Below, piece by piece: positions 1 through 10,676 of a DNA stretch of 64,000 nucleotides. Origin of the DNA: Limnephilus marmoratus (taxonomy: Eukaryota > Arthropoda > Insecta > Trichoptera > Limnephilidae); assembly GCA_917880885.1 (NCBI GenBank), contig OU862920.1:310001-374000 (forward strand). Reading direction: 5' to 3'. The notes below the pieces were generated by a model that was given only the letters and a program-made list of their open reading frames with translations, ran no database searches and was not told where the DNA came from. A program made the translations under genes and the position numbers. Every line of letters begins with the position of its first letter. The stretch's first letter is position 1.

Positions 1-29
1 ACAAGTTGAGGTTAGATAATCAATAGTGT

Positions 30-863
30 TTGTTTACATCTACTTCAGTGAGCGATGTGACCTGGCACAGGAGAATGGGACATTTAAATGTAAATGACTT
101 GAATAAAATGCGAGACGGTGCAGTCACGGGTATATCATACACAGTTAAGTGTAAGATTGACAAGAGTACTTGCACAATATGTTGCGAAGGAAAGCAGTCG
201 CGACTACCTTTTGTCCATGCAACAACAAGAAGCAGCAATTCATTGGATCTAGTACATGGGGACGTGTGCGGACCCATGGAGATAACCTCAATTGGTGGAT
301 CGAGATACTTTCTTGTATTTATTGATGACTACTCACGTATGGCTTTTGTTTACTTTCTTAAAAATAAAAGTGAAGTGTTCAAGTATTTTAAGGAATTTAA
401 GTCATTAGTTGAAAATCAGCAAAATAGAAAAATAAAAATATTTAGAACAGACAATGGCTTAGAATTCTGTAGTAATGAATTTGAAATTTTTTTAAAGGAT
501 TTAGGCACTGTGCATCAAAAGACAAATGCTTATACTCCTGAGCAAAATGGTATGAGCGAACGTATCAACAGAACTATAGTAGAGAGAGCTCGGTGTTCTG
601 TATTATTTGACGCAGATTTAGATAAGAAGTTTTGGGCAGAGGCCACAAATACAGCAGTCTATCTCAGAAATCGATCCATTGCGTCAGGTTTAAATAATAA
701 AACACCATTCGAACTCTGGACAAATCAGAAACCAGACTTAAAGCACATCCGAATATTTGGTAGTCAAGTAATGGTCCACATCCCAAAGGAGAAACGACTT
801 AAGTGGGATACAAAGTCAAGGAAACACATACTTGTTGGTTTTGCAGAAAATGTGAAAGGCTAA
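30..863 (+). pseudogene. Copia integrase region of pol (stop-interrupted)
   Basis: This segment encodes the Copia integrase, which would join element cDNA to host DNA. The N-terminal zinc-binding HHCC pattern is visible (WHRRMGH near residue 12, CTICC near 48). The rve core follows, with the catalytic acidic residues in HGDVCGP (about 78), RTDNGLEF and NGMSERINR. The frame is open upstream to a TAG at 24-26, so the displayed TTG start is arbitrary. It ends at TAA 861-863, inside the stretch that normally reads G-Y-R-V-Y-D-P, and the same frame resumes at once. The TAA is therefore best read as a single nonsense substitution in a Tyr codon. Confidence 0.88.
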
Positions 864-866
864 CGA

Positions 867-2861
867 GTGTATGACCCTATGAAGCGTAAAATCACAACAA
901 GCAGAGATGTAGTAGTCTATGAAAATACTGAAAAGAAACATCACTCCGATGATAGTCTAAATATTTCAGTTGGGGATGTAATCCAAACTGATAAGTCAGA
1001 CAGTCAAGTCAAGAGTGGCAAGGAAGAAGTAAAAGAAGAATCCTCTAGCGCGGAAAGACTAAATATTTCAGTTGGGGATGTAATCCAAACTGATAAGTCA
1101 GACAGTCAAGTCAAGAGTGTTAAGGAAGATAGTGCGGAAAGTCTAACCATTTTTTCAGGATCTGATTATCTCAATGCTTTGACTGATTTTGATTCTATAT
1201 TACAGCAGACCACAGAGGAAGAAGACGAACCAGAGTCAGAAATATTGCTTGCCAAGCGTACCAGAAGAGTACCAATGCGTTATGGCTACACAAACTTGTG
1301 TACAAAAACAAGTTCAAAAATTGCCCAGGATCCAGTTACCTTTCAAGAAGTCCTATTAAGTCCAGATAAGGACAAGTGGATTGAGGCTATGGAGGACGAG
1401 TTACAAGCATTCAAAGACAATAAAGCGTGGGGTCCTGTGAACGAACTGCCTTCAGACAAAACTCTAGTGAAGTGCAAATGGGTTTACAAAAAGAAAGTGA
1501 ATAGTGATAACAGTGTGCGGTATAGGGCGCGTCTAGTGGCTAAAGGCTTTACGCAGAAGCCTGGTGTAGATTATGAAGAAAATTTTTCCCCTGTAGTCAG
1601 ACATTCTACTTTAAAAATGTTGTTTGCACTGTCAGTTGAATTAGATTTAAATGTATCACATTTGGATGTCAAGACAGCCTTCTTAAATGGCTACCTCAAA
1701 GAAGATATTTATATGATACAGCCTGACATTTATTGTGAAAAGAAAAATATTGTAAAATTAAATAAAGCAATTTATGGACTGAAACAGTCATCTAGATCGT
1801 GGTATAAAAGGGTTGAGAAATGTCTAAGTGAGATAGGATTTAAAAAGAGTCGTCTAAAACCTTGTGTATTTACAAAAAATTATGAAAATGTAAAAATAAT
1901 AATTGCAGTCTATGTGGATGATTTTTTTTTTTTTTTTTTAAATTGTAAAAATGAGACTGAAACGCTAATATCTATATTAAGTTCTAAATTTGATATTAAA
2001 AACTTAGGGCAGGTACAGCAATGCTTAGGCATGCGGGTTGAGATTGATAAAAAATCTAATACTGTAACTTTAGATCAGGAACAATATATTGATCAATTAT
2101 TGCAGAAATTTTATATGTTAGATTGTAAAGTTATAAACACTCCTATGGAAAGTAAATTGGATGTAGAAACAACTGAATCTTGTAGTAGCGATATTCCATT
2201 TCAACAGTTGATAGGTAGTCTTATGTATTTATCAGTTCTTACTAGACCAGACATAGCATTTTGTATAAGTTTTCTCAGTCAGTTTAATAAGTGTTATACT
2301 AATAATCACTGGAATTATGCAAAAAGAATACTTAGATATCTCAAGAAAACAAAAAATTACTGTTTAAAATATACAAAAGATGGTGGTAAAATTAAAGGTT
2401 TTGTGGATGCTGATTGGGCTAATAGTACAATAGATCGTAAGTCTTATACAGGCTTTTGTTTTCTAATGTCTGGTTCAGCAATTTCTTGGGAAAGTCGAAA
2501 GCAAAGAACTGTAGCATTGTCCAGCATGGAAGCTGAATACATGTCCATTGCAGAAGCTTGTAAAGAAGCCATATATTTAAGGTCTTTATTGTATGAACTA
2601 ACTCGAAACTTGTGTGCTATAAATTTATATAATGATAGCCAAAGTGCTCAAAAGTTAGTTGCCAATTATGTGTGTCATAGGAAGAGTAAGCATATAGACA
2701 TTAGGTATCATTTTATTAAAGATGTTATAAATGATAAAATTGTCAACTTAGAATATTTACCTACAACAGACATGCCAGCTGATGTTTTAACGAAAGCATT
2801 ATGTCCAATAAAACATTATAAATGTGTGAATGATATGGGTATGATTCAGTTGAATATTTAG
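867..2861 (+). CDS. Copia reverse transcriptase and RNase H region of pol
   Basis: This is the continuation, in the same frame, of the integrase segment and is the 3' half of a Copia polyprotein. It contains the integrase C-terminal tail and an acidic linker with a duplicated 34-codon unit. The RVT_2 reverse transcriptase follows (KWVYKKKV, then the catalytic YVDD box near 1912-1923), then Ty1-type RNase H (VDADWA, SSMEAEY). The stretch after YVDD is a pure T-run coding for consecutive Phe, which looks like replication slippage that kept the frame. It ends with TAG at 2859-2861, shortly before the LTR. No ATG is needed because it is part of a longer pol. Replication competence is unlikely given the upstream stop. 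Confidence 0.9.
   Translation: MYDPMKRKITTSRDVVVYENTEKKHHSDDSLNISVGDVIQTDKSDSQVKSGKEEVKEESSSAERLNISVGDVIQTDKSDSQVKSVKEDSAESLTIFSGSDYLNALTDFDSILQQTTEEEDEPESEILLAKRTRRVPMRYGYTNLCTKTSSKIAQDPVTFQEVLLSPDKDKWIEAMEDELQAFKDNKAWGPVNELPSDKTLVKCKWVYKKKVNSDNSVRYRARLVAKGFTQKPGVDYEENFSPVVRHSTLKMLFALSVELDLNVSHLDVKTAFLNGYLKEDIYMIQPDIYCEKKNIVKLNKAIYGLKQSSRSWYKRVEKCLSEIGFKKSRLKPCVFTKNYENVKIIIAVYVDDFFFFFLNCKNETETLISILSSKFDIKNLGQVQQCLGMRVEIDKKSNTVTLDQEQYIDQLLQKFYMLDCKVINTPMESKLDVETTESCSSDIPFQQLIGSLMYLSVLTRPDIAFCISFLSQFNKCYTNNHWNYAKRILRYLKKTKNYCLKYTKDGGKIKGFVDADWANSTIDRKSYTGFCFLMSGSAISWESRKQRTVALSSMEAEYMSIAEACKEAIYLRSLLYELTRNLCAINLYNDSQSAQKLVANYVCHRKSKHIDIRYHFIKDVINDKIVNLEYLPTTDMPADVLTKALCPIKHYKCVNDMGMIQLNI
957..1142 (+). 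repeat. Tandem duplication inside Copia pol
   Basis: Two tandem copies begin at 957 and 1059, a 102-bp (34-codon) period, each encoding LNISVGDVIQTDKSDSQ. The second copy is 84 bp because 18 bp are missing from its tail. The duplication stays in frame within the acidic spacer between integrase and reverse transcriptase, a region expected to tolerate length change. Confidence 0.9.
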
Positions 2862-2932
2862 TTGCAATGTTAGTATATAATAAAACACTGTATTTAATTT
2901 TAGAGATTTTAGTTTATTTACTGTAGTTGGGG

Positions 2933-3084
2933 TGTTGGAATTAATTCCGGGTTACATTAAATAAACCAAGTACCTAACGTCATTTGTTGTACTGTTGTGT
3001 ATTTAGTTATCTATGCATCTATGAATAAAATCTCTGTCTATCATCTTGCCTTGAACAAGTCGGTTGTTTTATTTCTTTATCACA
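2933..3084 (+). repeat. Putative Copia 3' LTR
   Basis: A polypurine-like GTTGGGG ends at 2932 and the LTR begins TGTTGGAATTA, a start common in insect Copia elements. AATAAA-type signals occur near 2957 and 3021. The end near 3084 (CA) is a guess because the partner LTR is outside the window. Confidence 0.55.
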
Positions 3085-3340
3085 TCAAATTTCATTCAAA
3101 TTAATACATACAATAAAGGAAATACTATAAAATATATGGAGGTCCATGTGGTCACATAGAGAAATTACACGGGCGTAAATTTTACGGGTACCAATATTAC
3201 ACCGCCAGAATTACACAGGGTCGGTATTACCTACACTTGAAAACACCCTTTTAAATTTCACCTACTGGAATTACGTGTGTAGGAAAAAACCTTACATAAA
3301 TTCCGCTTCTTTTAAACATTAAATTGATTTAGCACGCTCT

Positions 3341-3342
<2 letters not shown>

Positions 3343-3375
<33 letters not shown>

Positions 3376-3710
3376 GTGAGCTCCACACAGGAGGCCCTGA
3401 GGAAAATAATTTCCCTCAGGGCCTATGTCATCTTTGGGGATGCTGTGTGGAGGGTTTTTTTAAGGAAAGGAAGGAGGGGAGAGTTCTGGGAAGGAAGAGG
3501 GTTTAAGGGGTGGGTAGGAATCTGGGGTTCAGTGTGTCCTGGTCATCCGCCTCCAAGACCTAGACAAACCTCACCCCATGAACCCGGGCACCCCTGCTAA
3601 ATCACCAAACGTAGCGAACCACTTGGGGTGACCTATGGCAGAGGTGTTGGTTATCCAATAAAGGTTCCCGGGGCGGCGGTACCCATTCCCGCCTCCCAAA
3701 TTGAATTTGA
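3343..3710 (-). mobile_element. Dispersed poly(A) retroelement with terminal hairpin, copy 1
   Basis: The T31 run at 3343-3373 is the poly(A) tail of a minus-strand insertion. The body matches 24767-25093 along roughly 320 bp. The 3' end carries nested inverted repeats: CCACACAG (3383-3390) with CTGTGTGG (3443-3450), and inside them AGGCCCTGAGG (3392-3402) with its complement at 3413-3424. No ORF is credible. It could be a SINE or the 3' end of an unrecognised LINE. Confidence 0.75.
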
Positions 3711-3814
3711 TATAATGTACACATCTGCCCTGATAATGGTCACCAAAACGCTGGCCGAAACGTTGGCTGAAGAGAGAGATAGGTACGGAATAACGCACTA
3801 TAAATTTATCAATT

Positions 3815-3990
3815 ATATTGGAACCGATTACCCGTAAATTACATAAATATTTTATTGCTTTCTCATTCTCTCTGAGGTTAAATCCTATAGATGTATGTGT
3901 TTGTCTCTTTTTAGTGTCGCTCGTATTTCCGTTTCATCGAGTTTCAAATCACAAAGCTGCTAGAGAAATTTTCACTTAAAAAAAAAACAA
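3815..3990 (+). repeat. Dispersed repeat E, copy 1
   Basis: This segment starts at ATTGGAACCGATTACCCGT and ends before an A-run, with the phrase TTTCATCGAGTTTCAAATC near the end. Matching segments occur at about 14085, 20945 (minus), 34990, 45475 and 48955. Only the terminal part of the family is present here. Confidence 0.65.
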
Positions 3991-4925
3991 CCTAAAAATG
4001 TCACTGGAGACCTAATTTTCGAGTACATGTTTTTAGTCCAAATGATGTCAGGAATCACTGGTTAAAGTACTCGTAAGTCAAGTACATCCCTTAAAGTCCT
4101 GTGTACATCGCACCTAAAAACTACAGCGGCTGTATCCCCTACTGCAATATGAATTATTTGCGTCAATCTGTATGTGAATTATTGATGCACCATACGCATA
4201 AACTCATTCTTTCTCACAATTTACCATTGTGAATAGAAAACTCCGGTCCAATTTTTTTTTAATGAATTAACCTTCTGACTTAAATAACTGCATATATTTT
4301 TTTAGAGTTTGTTTTAATAGTTAAAATAATTTTCAAAGTTTTAATTTTTCGAAAACCTCCCCACGTATAGTGAATCGTGTGACGTCATCCTCCTGAAAAG
4401 TTTTTCAACAGGTGTTCATTTTGTATGACAGTTATACGGAAGAAAGTATGGTACTATTCGATAAGTTAAAACATTATTTAGGTGGAATTATTTATTTATT
4501 GTATTATATTTATTATGTTATTATATTTTTCAATATTATTGCGGGAGAGTGGTATAGAAAATGTTTGAAATTATTATTTTTTTAGCTTTTAAAATCAATA
4601 CTATCTCAAACGGAGCATCACCTGCAAAATGATACAGGCGATACAGCGCCTACCGACGACGGCCATTTTGAAATCGAAGTTCAAGGTTCGTTTTTTGTGA
4701 GTCGTTCGCGAACGAGTCGGCTCAGTGACCGGATCTTCATACGTATCTGTAAGATCCGGTTCCGTAAGACCGATCTTCAAAGCTACGGACACACTTGCTC
4801 GCGGTACGCGGATCTTTGCGAACGAGTGAGCGGGTAGCAATTGCTACTAGGTAGCATGCTCTTTGGCTTCTAATGAGCAAGTATTCTTCTAGGTAGCATA
4901 CTCTTTGGCTTCTAATAGCAATTTG
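3991..4925. other. Non-coding AT-rich spacer with short repeats
   Basis: No gene is visible. At about 4690-4760 and 5345-5400 a similar phrase occurs (gagccg...cactgaaccggatctt), suggesting one older element that was later split by the SINE at 4926. A roughly 42-bp unit (taggtagca...ctctttggcttctaat) is repeated between 4848 and 4915. Confidence 0.4.
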
Positions 4926-4998
4926 ACGACCTCCGTAGTCCAGTGGGTAAGACTCTTGACTCACAATCCGGAGGTCGCGGGTTCGAACCCGGCATGCG
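4926..4998 (+). promoter_or_regulatory. Pol III internal promoter (A and B boxes) of SINE B
   Basis: The A box at 4936-4946 fits TRGYNNANNNG and the B box at 4980-4990 fits the GGTTCGAANCC-type consensus. The T-arm pairs well (CGGG/CCCG around TTCGAA), but the anticodon stem does not. This is therefore a SINE promoter rather than a working tRNA gene. Confidence 0.75.
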
Positions 4999-5341
4999 CA
5001 AATAAATTTTTTTTGATTAATTTGTGTTATTTCACAATTAATTCATTTAAAATAATATATAGTATATTTGCGGCATGTTCCAGAGTGGAAGATACTATCA
5101 GTATCGCCCTGGTGTAAGACCACCATTCAGAATTGAAACGTTGCTTGAAAATGGCTTTAGCCGTGTTTAGTGACCAGATCTGAATAGCCAGGTACTTCCC
5201 AACCTTCCTCTTCCCCACCTCCTTCCCCTCCCCACTACCTTCAGCCTCACAACATACCCCAATTGGGGATGCCATAGTCTCACTGGCTCCAGATGGGAGC
5301 AGTTGAGATTCTTGTGCGGTATTCACTGTAAAAAAAAAAAA
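4926..5341 (+). mobile_element. SINE with tRNA-Val-like head (family B), most complete copy
   Basis: The head carries RNA polymerase III promoter boxes: A box TAGTCCAGTGG at 4936-4946 and B box GGTTCGAACCC at 4980-4990. The segment between resembles a tRNA with CAC at the anticodon position, so a tRNA-Val ancestry is likely. A unique body follows to a poly(A) run at about 5330-5341. Partial copies lie at 14729-14866 (+), 23373-23718 (-), and 25099-25147 plus 26468-26600 (+, split by a mariner). A head, body and A-tail present in several copies is the definition of a tRNA-derived SINE. Confidence 0.88.
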
Positions 5342-5407
5342 GTATGTCCGTAGCTTAATTCAGTCGTTCAATTGAGCCGATTCACTGAACCGGATCTTTT
5401 TATTCTC

Positions 5408-6572
5408 GTTCAACTTAGGGATGTCGAAAGTGAAAAAAAATATCGACATTTCGATATATCGATATTTATTAAAATATCAATATCGACGTCGATATATCGA
5501 GGAAAAAATATCGATATATCGGTCAAATTTTTAAAGATTTTGCGTTTTTAAAATAATACTGTATTATGCTCAATATTATCAATGGTAATTTTTATACACA
5601 ATGTGTAATATTTAAATGTACAAAGATCTCAATAAAAATGATGGTATTTTTAACACTATTTATTTTTATTAGACAATAATTACAAAAATATAAAAAACTA
5701 AAAAGCTATCTTCTAACTAATATTTTTAAACCTTTTTATTGTATCAAGCAAACCAGTATTTATCCTTAATCTTAGGTATTCCAGAAATCTTCGTATTTTT
5801 TTTTAAATTCACGAGATGTTTTTTTTTTAAATATCCCAAATTTGTCGCATTAGTAAATGAAAAAAATAAACTTAAAATCTTTAATACACACCTAAAGGTA
5901 TTGGATCCACGTTGAAAAAAGTTTGCCAGCAAGCGGTGTAAAAAGTTATCAGTCCCTAAATGTTATATAAAAAACGTTGTACTTTCACACGAACGTCCTG
6001 ACTGCTCAGGAAGTCAATCTTTGCTGACTTGTTACGCAGCGACGAAACGTTTTGCTGAGTTCGGTAATAGGGGGAAAGATGCGCTGGTATGTGATGTCAA
6101 GATATAGAAACAAAATTTAATGGTCCCTGCAATTTGAAATTCCGATTTGTTTTCGACGCTCTCATATTAGTAAAACCATTGTGCGGCGGCCTGAGGTAAC
6201 GCGGAACTCGGTCGCTCCAAAGTGTGCGTGTGGGAGGCGCTATGGGAATGACTTAGTCGAAATGGCCGAAAATATCATACATTTCTATGCACTTACCTAC
6301 ACCATATGAGATAGTATTGTAAGTTAATAAGTAATAGTTAAAATTTCAACCGCTAGATGTCACGAACCCGATACAGTTACTTTTTCCGTCCGTTCCTATA
6401 CGGTTTTGGATTCTAGTGACTTTCGTTACATAAATATACAAAAATATCGTTTTTGATACAATTTTCGATAGTGGATATTTAATATCGATATATCGGATCA
6501 AAATATATCGGCTAAAAATATCGATATTTTCAATCGATATATCGATATTTTTTCAACAAACCTAGTTCAACT
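5408..6572. mobile_element. Non-autonomous hAT-type MITE rich in TATCGATA
   Basis: The element (5416-6564) is flanked by a perfect 8-bp target-site duplication, GTTCAACT, at 5408-5415 and 6565-6572. Its termini are inverted (TAGGGATGTCGAAA against a right end whose complement reads TAGGTTTGTTGAAA). Both subterminal regions are packed with TATCGATA/ATCGATAT units. The 8-bp duplication and TAGG termini fit the hAT superfamily. There is no transposase, so movement would need an enzyme in trans. Confidence 0.85.
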
Positions 6573-6780
6573 GAGCCGCTTTGCCCGTCTCTAGGTGCAT
6601 TATATGATAGCATTATGATGTGGCATATTATACAAATTTTTCGTACAGTTTAAAGTTTTTCAATATTTTAAATAATAGATATACCTCTATTTTTGATACT
6701 GAATTATTTAATATTGTTTCAATAAACACAACAACTGTAACCGACGTGTTACGCACCCTCATATTTTAATTTATCATTTT

Positions 6781-7260
6781 TATGTCTTCTTTTCATGTAC
6801 AATGCCCCGGTGCAACAAATAAAGCTTGTGTGCCAGGTTGCCACCGGGAGACATTTTAGACTCCTATTTTTTACAAATGATTTATGATTAATCCGCCTCA
6901 AAGGCGACCAGGCTGACTAGCCTCCTTTTTATTTTTATATATGCCCCTGAGAAGGGCCGTTTTTCCGGCTCAAAGGAAGCGAACTGCTCCGCCAAGCGGA
7001 CTGCCCTTCCTCCATTGCCGTTCTGCTGTTATGTCACAGCAGGAGGCGGCTGCTCCACCAAGCAGGCTGCTTTTTATTTTTTAATTAACACATTTGATCA
7101 TCTTTAATATGTCTTTTTCTTTATGCACAATGCCCCGGTGCAACAAATAAAGCTTGTATACCAGGTTGCCACCGGGAGACATTCTAGAATCATTATTATT
7201 TCGCCTTCAGGGCCATTTTTCCGGCTCCAAAGCCAAAAACCAGTTTGGCGGCCCCATTAA
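6781..7260. repeat. Direct repeat containing a stem-loop with AATAAA
   Basis: Two units about 328 bp apart share the block at 6801-6855 and 7129-7183, followed by a shared ...TTTTTCCGGCTC phrase. In each, CCCCGGTG pairs with CACCGGG and the loop includes AATAAAGCTTGT. The second unit lacks part of the first. The owner element is not identified; an LTR retrotransposon terminal region is one possibility. Confidence 0.7.
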
Positions 7261-7316
7261 GGGCCATCATCTTGCTTGCAAATATTATCGTTTTTTAACA
7301 TAACTTCATTTACACA

Positions 7317-7365
7317 CCCCGTAGGACACTGAAACTAAGACGTTTCAGTACAGAGTCCTACCGGG
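7317..7365. other. Strong stem-loop (third of a series)
   Basis: GTAGGAC pairs with GTCCTAC and the inner ACTGAAAC pairs with GTTTCAGT, giving a long two-part stem closed by CCC/GGG. Neighbouring stem-loops are at 7478-7541 (CCTCGTAAG with CTTACGAGG) and 7650-7676 (11-bp perfect stem, 5-nt loop). Function unknown. Confidence 0.6.
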
Positions 7366-7982
7366 CATTCAAAAGAACATAATTTAAAACTCTAACTCCT
7401 AAACTGCCAACGCTATAAGCATTTGCGCAGATTTTCGAGACTTTCACTTAAAATCATTCTTTTCTCATTTTAAAAATCCCGGTACCTCGTAAGACGACGG
7501 GACAAAAAGGTTTCGATAGCCAGGCTTACGAGGGACCTGGGAAAAATGTTAACTTTCTTGTAAAACTTCATATACTTTATAAAAAGGCAAATACCTACCG
7601 ACAAAATGTAAACGTTTTCAAAAACCGTTCTAATTTCATCAAACCAAAATTCTACGGGTAAAGAATACCCGTAGAAGCATGTTAGTATTACGAAAACTAC
7701 TGTACATATTGTATTTTAACCTGTAAAATTATTATAAAAACACAAATTTAAACGACCAGTTTCAGACAAACGGTCAACAAAATAGGCGGCCACTTGGACT
7801 TGGACTTGGACTTGGATATTCTTTATTGACAGAGTTCCTAAACAATGAGTTTACTGACTCTAGCATATTTACAATGGATTTTTTTATGAAACTTTGCGTG
7901 GAAGGATTTTATTTTTGGTGGTGAGAAATGAAACTTAAACTATACTGCGATTTGATATTATTTAAAATATGTACTTAATTGC

Positions 7983-10676
7983 CTACTCCTTGCGGAGGAT
8001 TACTTTAGGTCTTTTGTGTTTTGTAATTTCATTCTCGCTATATTGGGCGAGAGAGTTAATGGTCGGATTTTCATGTCCGGCTAGGCCGGCGTAGAATTTT
8101 TCCGATTGGGAAACAATTAAATCCTTTATCAGAGGAATGTTTGTGTCTTTATGTAGAGTGTTAACCCTGATCCACTTCGGCGCATTCAACGCTAATCGAA
8201 TGGCTTTGTTTTGCAGGGTTTGTAATTTTTTTATTTGAGTGTCAGCTGCATGACCCCAAACGGGAGCAGCGTATGTAAAGCCCGTCCTAATGGTCATCTT
8301 GTAGATGAGTAGTTTGTTGTCTGCTGATAATTTACTATTTCTACCTATCATAGGGTAGAGTGCTGACATTGATTTATTAGCTGATTTTACTTTCTCATTT
8401 ATGTGTTTAGCCCACGTTAATTTGGAATCTAGAGTTACTCCGAGGTATTTAATTGATTTTTCCCATGGGACCTGTTCCCCAAATAATATAATATTCGGGG
8501 GCTGTTTGGGTTTTCTTCGTGAAAAAACTGTAGCGGCACTTTTGGTTGGATTAATTGAAATTCTCAATTTTTTACAAAACTCTTCGAATAGAGTGGCTTG
8601 GAGCTGTACGCGGCTTGTAGCAGTGGTCGCGACAGTAGAACTCGAGATAACATTGGTATCATCGGCGAATTGTGAAATTTTTACGTTATGGTTCATCGGT
8701 GGGGGAATATCGCTAGAATAGACGTTAAATAGTTTAGGGGATAGTGAACCGCCTTGGGGGACACCGGCTGCTAGTGGACGTTCTGATGATAGAATTTCGT
8801 CTAGTTTTACTCTAAAAGTACGATCTGTGAGGTAGCTATGTACCATTTTAATATATGAGATGGGGAAGCCCATTTGATGCATTTTATATACTAACCCTTC
8901 ATGCCATACTCTATCGAATGCTTGTCGTATGTCAAATGTGAGGATCACTGTGTGTTTGTTTATATTAAAGCCTTCAGTAATGATCTCTACTACGCGGAGA
9001 AGTTGATGAGTTGAAGAATGACCAGTTCGGAAGCCGTGTTGGAAATCTGGCAAAATTTTATTTTCATGAATAAATGATTCTTATCGAACGAGGATGATTT
9101 TCTCAAGAACTTTGCCTAAGCAAGGAAGGAGACTAATTGGGCGATGGTTCGCGGCTAGTAGTGGGTCTTTGCCCGGTTTAGGTATTAGGATAACATTTGC
9201 TTGTTTAAATGCTTTAGGAAAGCAACTGAGTCATAGTGACGCATTGTAGATGGCTGTTAAGGCGCAGATGCCTTTTAAAGGAAGGCATTTTAAAACTTTA
9301 TTAGATATGCCATCTGGTCCCGCCGCTTTTTTATTCTTAAGAGAGTTAATTATTTTTTTTATTTCATTAGGTGTTGAGAATTTGATTGGCAAGTCAGATT
9401 CTGTATTTAAAATTGATGCTACTTTTGAATCCACCATTGAAACGAAGGATGGGTCATCGTGATCAGTTATTGGGGTGAATTGAGCTTCAAGGCTGTCTGC
9501 AAAGGCTTCTGCCTTGCCTGCAGTAGAGTATACTACTCCGTTTGGGCCTTGAAGGGGGGATATTCTGGTTTTTGGTTTTCTGAGCGTTTTTGAGAGTTTC
9601 CAGTAAGCTGCTTTGTCATTTTCGAGGGAAGATATGAACTCGTGCCAGCGTTCATTGCGAAATTCGCTAAGGGCATCTCTTACTTCGCGGGATAAGCGGT
9701 TATAGTGCATTTTTACTATAGGATTGCAAGTTTTTTGCCATTCTTTACGGATTAAATTTTTCTCCCTAATAAGATCTTTAATCTCTTCGGGGATACCATG
9801 TAGTCCTGTGTCATTTGGAATTTCAACGGATGCCTCGTTGATGCATGATTTAATTGAGTTAATTAACGAAGAAGTGGCTGTGTTAAGGCTCGCTTCATCG
9901 GGAATAGAAGTTGGCACCGTCGTAGATGAGTTTAATAATTCAATGAGTTTAGGCCATTTAATTTTTTTCCGAGTTGGCTGATGAGGAACCAGTGGGTTCG
10001 AACCACCTGTCAATGTAAGAAGAATAGGATTATGGTCAGATGCGAGCTCGTTTAGAACTTTTAGTGAGTGAACGTGACTTGTGTCTTTGAGGATGATTAT
10101 GTCAATGACATCTGGCCTACCATGTGATGGCTGAAGAGTTGGTAGATCAGGGGCGTCTATGGCGATTGAGTTAGAGAGAGTATATTTTGCAAGATCTCTA
10201 CCTTTTTTGTTGTCATATCGGCTATTCCAGGAGCCGTGCTTGGCATTTAAGTCTCCGGCAATAATAGTGGGGACGTTTTCGGATAGAAGTGAATCTAGTT
10301 CAGAGGGAATCAATTGTCGTTTGGGAGGGCTATAAACAGATATGAATTTAATTGGACCAGAAGAAGTATTGATTTTAACCGCGGTGGATTCAATATTATC
10401 GTTAGAGAATGCATGTGCTAGACAATGGTCAAGATTGCTTTTAACAAAGATAGCAGTACCGCCTCCTTTATTGGAGGTTCTGTCATCTCGAAATATATTA
10501 TAATTTGGTATTCTTAGATTGCGTGATGGTTTTAGCCACGTTTCATTTATAAGAAATACGTCTAGATTATAATCGTGGAGAAATTCTATGATTTCCTCGC
10601 GGTATGCTAGTACTGTGCCATTGGCGTTCCAGTACGCTGTTTGCAAATTTGATTTATCGGCGCGTTGTCTAGCCAT
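7983..10676 (-). pseudogene. LINE ORF2: endonuclease and reverse transcriptase (two nonsense codons)
   Basis: ORF2 of the Jockey-like LINE would nick target DNA and prime reverse transcription there. The exonuclease-endonuclease-phosphatase domain has the expected residues: WNANG, NETW, YSPP, GDLNAKH and SDHNPI. The reverse transcriptase has FDIRQAFDRVWHE, GVPQGGSLSP and the catalytic FADD box. The frame is the same from 10676 to 7983 but is cut by TGA at 9231-9233 and TAA at 9081-9083. Both are compatible with simple C-to-T or similar decay. The start ATG overlaps the ORF1 stop (ATGGCTAG), a typical coupling in Jockey elements. Confidence 0.9.

Larger units (their letters stand above)
1..3084 (+). 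mobile_element. Copia (Ty1) LTR retrotransposon, 3' part
   Basis: The window opens inside the pol region of a Copia-type element. Domain order is integrase, reverse transcriptase, RNase H and then the 3' LTR, which is diagnostic of Ty1/copia. Gag, protease and the 5' LTR lie outside the window. The copy is defective: two in-frame stops (24-26 and 861-863) interrupt an otherwise continuous frame. A G-rich polypurine stretch just before 2933 and the following TG-starting segment mark the 3' LTR. Confidence 0.9.

Noticed and set aside
5744..5932. 62-codon minus-strand frame inside the hAT MITE as a transposase remnant
   Set aside because: Low-complexity Phe/Lys content with no transposase motif; the element looks purely non-autonomous.
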